Shown here in pieces: positions 63,517 to 64,000 of a stretch of DNA of 64,000 bases. Source of the stretch: CAWACP01 sp963832965 (GTDB lineage Bacteria > Acidobacteriota > Terriglobia > Bryobacterales > Bryobacteraceae); contig CAWHVW010000003.1 of assembly GCA_963832965.1 (NCBI GenBank), positions 124,001 through 188,000 on the forward strand, given 5' to 3'. How positions within the stretch are numbered: position 1 is the first letter of the stretch; each line of letters starts with the position of its first letter. The translations under genes were made by a program, and so were the position numbers. The notes under the pieces were generated by a model. That model saw only the letters and a program-made list of their open reading frames with translations. It had not been told where the DNA came from and ran no database searches.

Positions 63517-63529
63517 GGCTGTTGTCCAG

Positions 63530-64000
63530 TCAGTACGCTTGTTCCATTTCGACGGCACGCGGGAACAGGATATTGTTCTCCAGATGAATGTGTTGATGAA
63601 GGTCGCGCTCGAACTCTTCAAGACCACGGTACAGCTCCAGGAATGTCGGGCAAGCTCCGCTCGGAGCCGTGTACCCATGCGAGAGCTCGCGGATCTGCGA
63701 AAGCAGGGCGTCGGCGTCGTCATGATCCGCCACCATGTTCGCGATCGGTCGCCGGACCGATCCAAAGAATGCCTCCGGTATTGGATTGCTGGTCAGAGTG
63801 GCCTGTTCCATCCGGGCAACATAGGGGAACAGCACCTGCTCCTCTTTGAGCATGTGCGTCGACAGTTCCTGTCCGATCGCCGTAAAGAGTGGTTCAATCT
63901 GATTGATCTCAGGGTGCAGCGGTCCGTGCTTTGCGGCGACTTTGGTCAGCAAAGACGCGATTCGCGGGGTCTCTCGTCGCACGAATGCGTGATGCGTTTC
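63530..64000 (-). CDS. RIC/YtfE-type iron-sulfur repair protein, 5' end cut
   Basis: The C-terminal 156 residues of a hemerythrin-like di-iron protein. The frame continues through the right window edge, with 'HHAFVRRETPRI' at the visible start. Iron ligands are in 'HMLKEEQVLFPYV', 'MVADHDDADALLSQIREL' and 'LHQHIHLENNILFPRA'. RIC proteins (ScdA, DnrN, YtfE) repair Fe-S clusters damaged by nitric oxide, a by-product of nitrite reduction. Being first in this operon fits that role. Confidence 0.9.
   Translation of the reverse strand, partial: ETHHAFVRRETPRIASLLTKVAAKHGPLHPEINQIEPLFTAIGQELSTHMLKEEQVLFPYVARMEQATLTSNPIPEAFFGSVRRPIANMVADHDDADALLSQIRELSHGYTAPSGACPTFLELYRGLEEFERDLHQHIHLENNILFPRAVEMEQAY

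Overview
The window reads as a GC-rich chromosomal segment from an Acidobacteriota bacterium, most likely a Solibacter/Bryobacter-type lineage. The inference rests on two tandem 813-residue MacB-like orphan permeases (the acidobacterial duplicated orphan permease, or ADOP, family), a PadR regulator with a HAAS-domain membrane partner, and short GC-rich palindromic repeats scattered between genes. No marker such as rRNA is present, so the assignment is tentative.

Layout. 0.1-3.5 kb: PadR/HAAS pair, a divergent sensor histidine kinase, and a 3' fragment of a permease gene framed by two intergenic repeats. 3.6-10.7 kb: ruvA and rsmE (divergent), an ECF sigma/anti-sigma pair, a secreted ARPP-1 protein, a GAF-ANTAR protein, an orphan PAAR protein and a MarR-GNAT fusion whose promoter carries a perfect 19-bp palindrome. 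10.7-19.5 kb: the rod-shape block mreB-mreC-mreD-mrdA-rodA followed by an RNase E/G with a very long insertion; mreB is split by three single-base indels. 19.7-35.9 kb: secreted beta-propeller proteins, GT-C membrane glycosyltransferases, a GT2-methyltransferase fusion, a degenerate JAMM/MPN protein, gamma-glutamyltransferase, AlgH, a DUF465 protein, RimI and a TPR protein. 35.9-41.3 kb: two ADOP permeases separated by a decayed copy of the neighbouring glycosyltransferase gene, the trace of a segmental tandem duplication. 41.5-48.5 kb: a Wza/Wzz/tyrosine-kinase polysaccharide export operon, an SDR, a dienelactone hydrolase, and a cytochrome c/copper-monooxygenase-like protein with a redoxin.

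48.6-64.0 kb: the 3' half of an initiator tRNA gene (a probable attachment site) is followed by a long run of minus-strand genes for nitrate and nitrite metabolism. In transcription order these are a RIC/YtfE iron-sulfur repair protein (cut by the window end), a NapH-like iron-sulfur membrane protein, a ferredoxin, a NarK-type transporter fused to a membrane cytochrome-like domain, an intact molybdopterin oxidoreductase, a four-cluster iron-sulfur subunit, a Rieske protein with a Tat-like motif, a small membrane protein and a DUF488 protein. After these come nasA, a small partner, nirB, nirD and narK. Stop and start codons overlap at most junctions. I infer that the first half is a membrane-linked electron-transfer complex for a cytoplasmic molybdoenzyme, probably a nitrate reductase, and the second half is the assimilatory nitrate-to-ammonium pathway. 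nasA, nirB, the Rieske gene and the ferredoxin gene each carry single-base frameshifts while keeping their cofactor motifs. Either the consensus has errors there or these genes were inactivated very recently.
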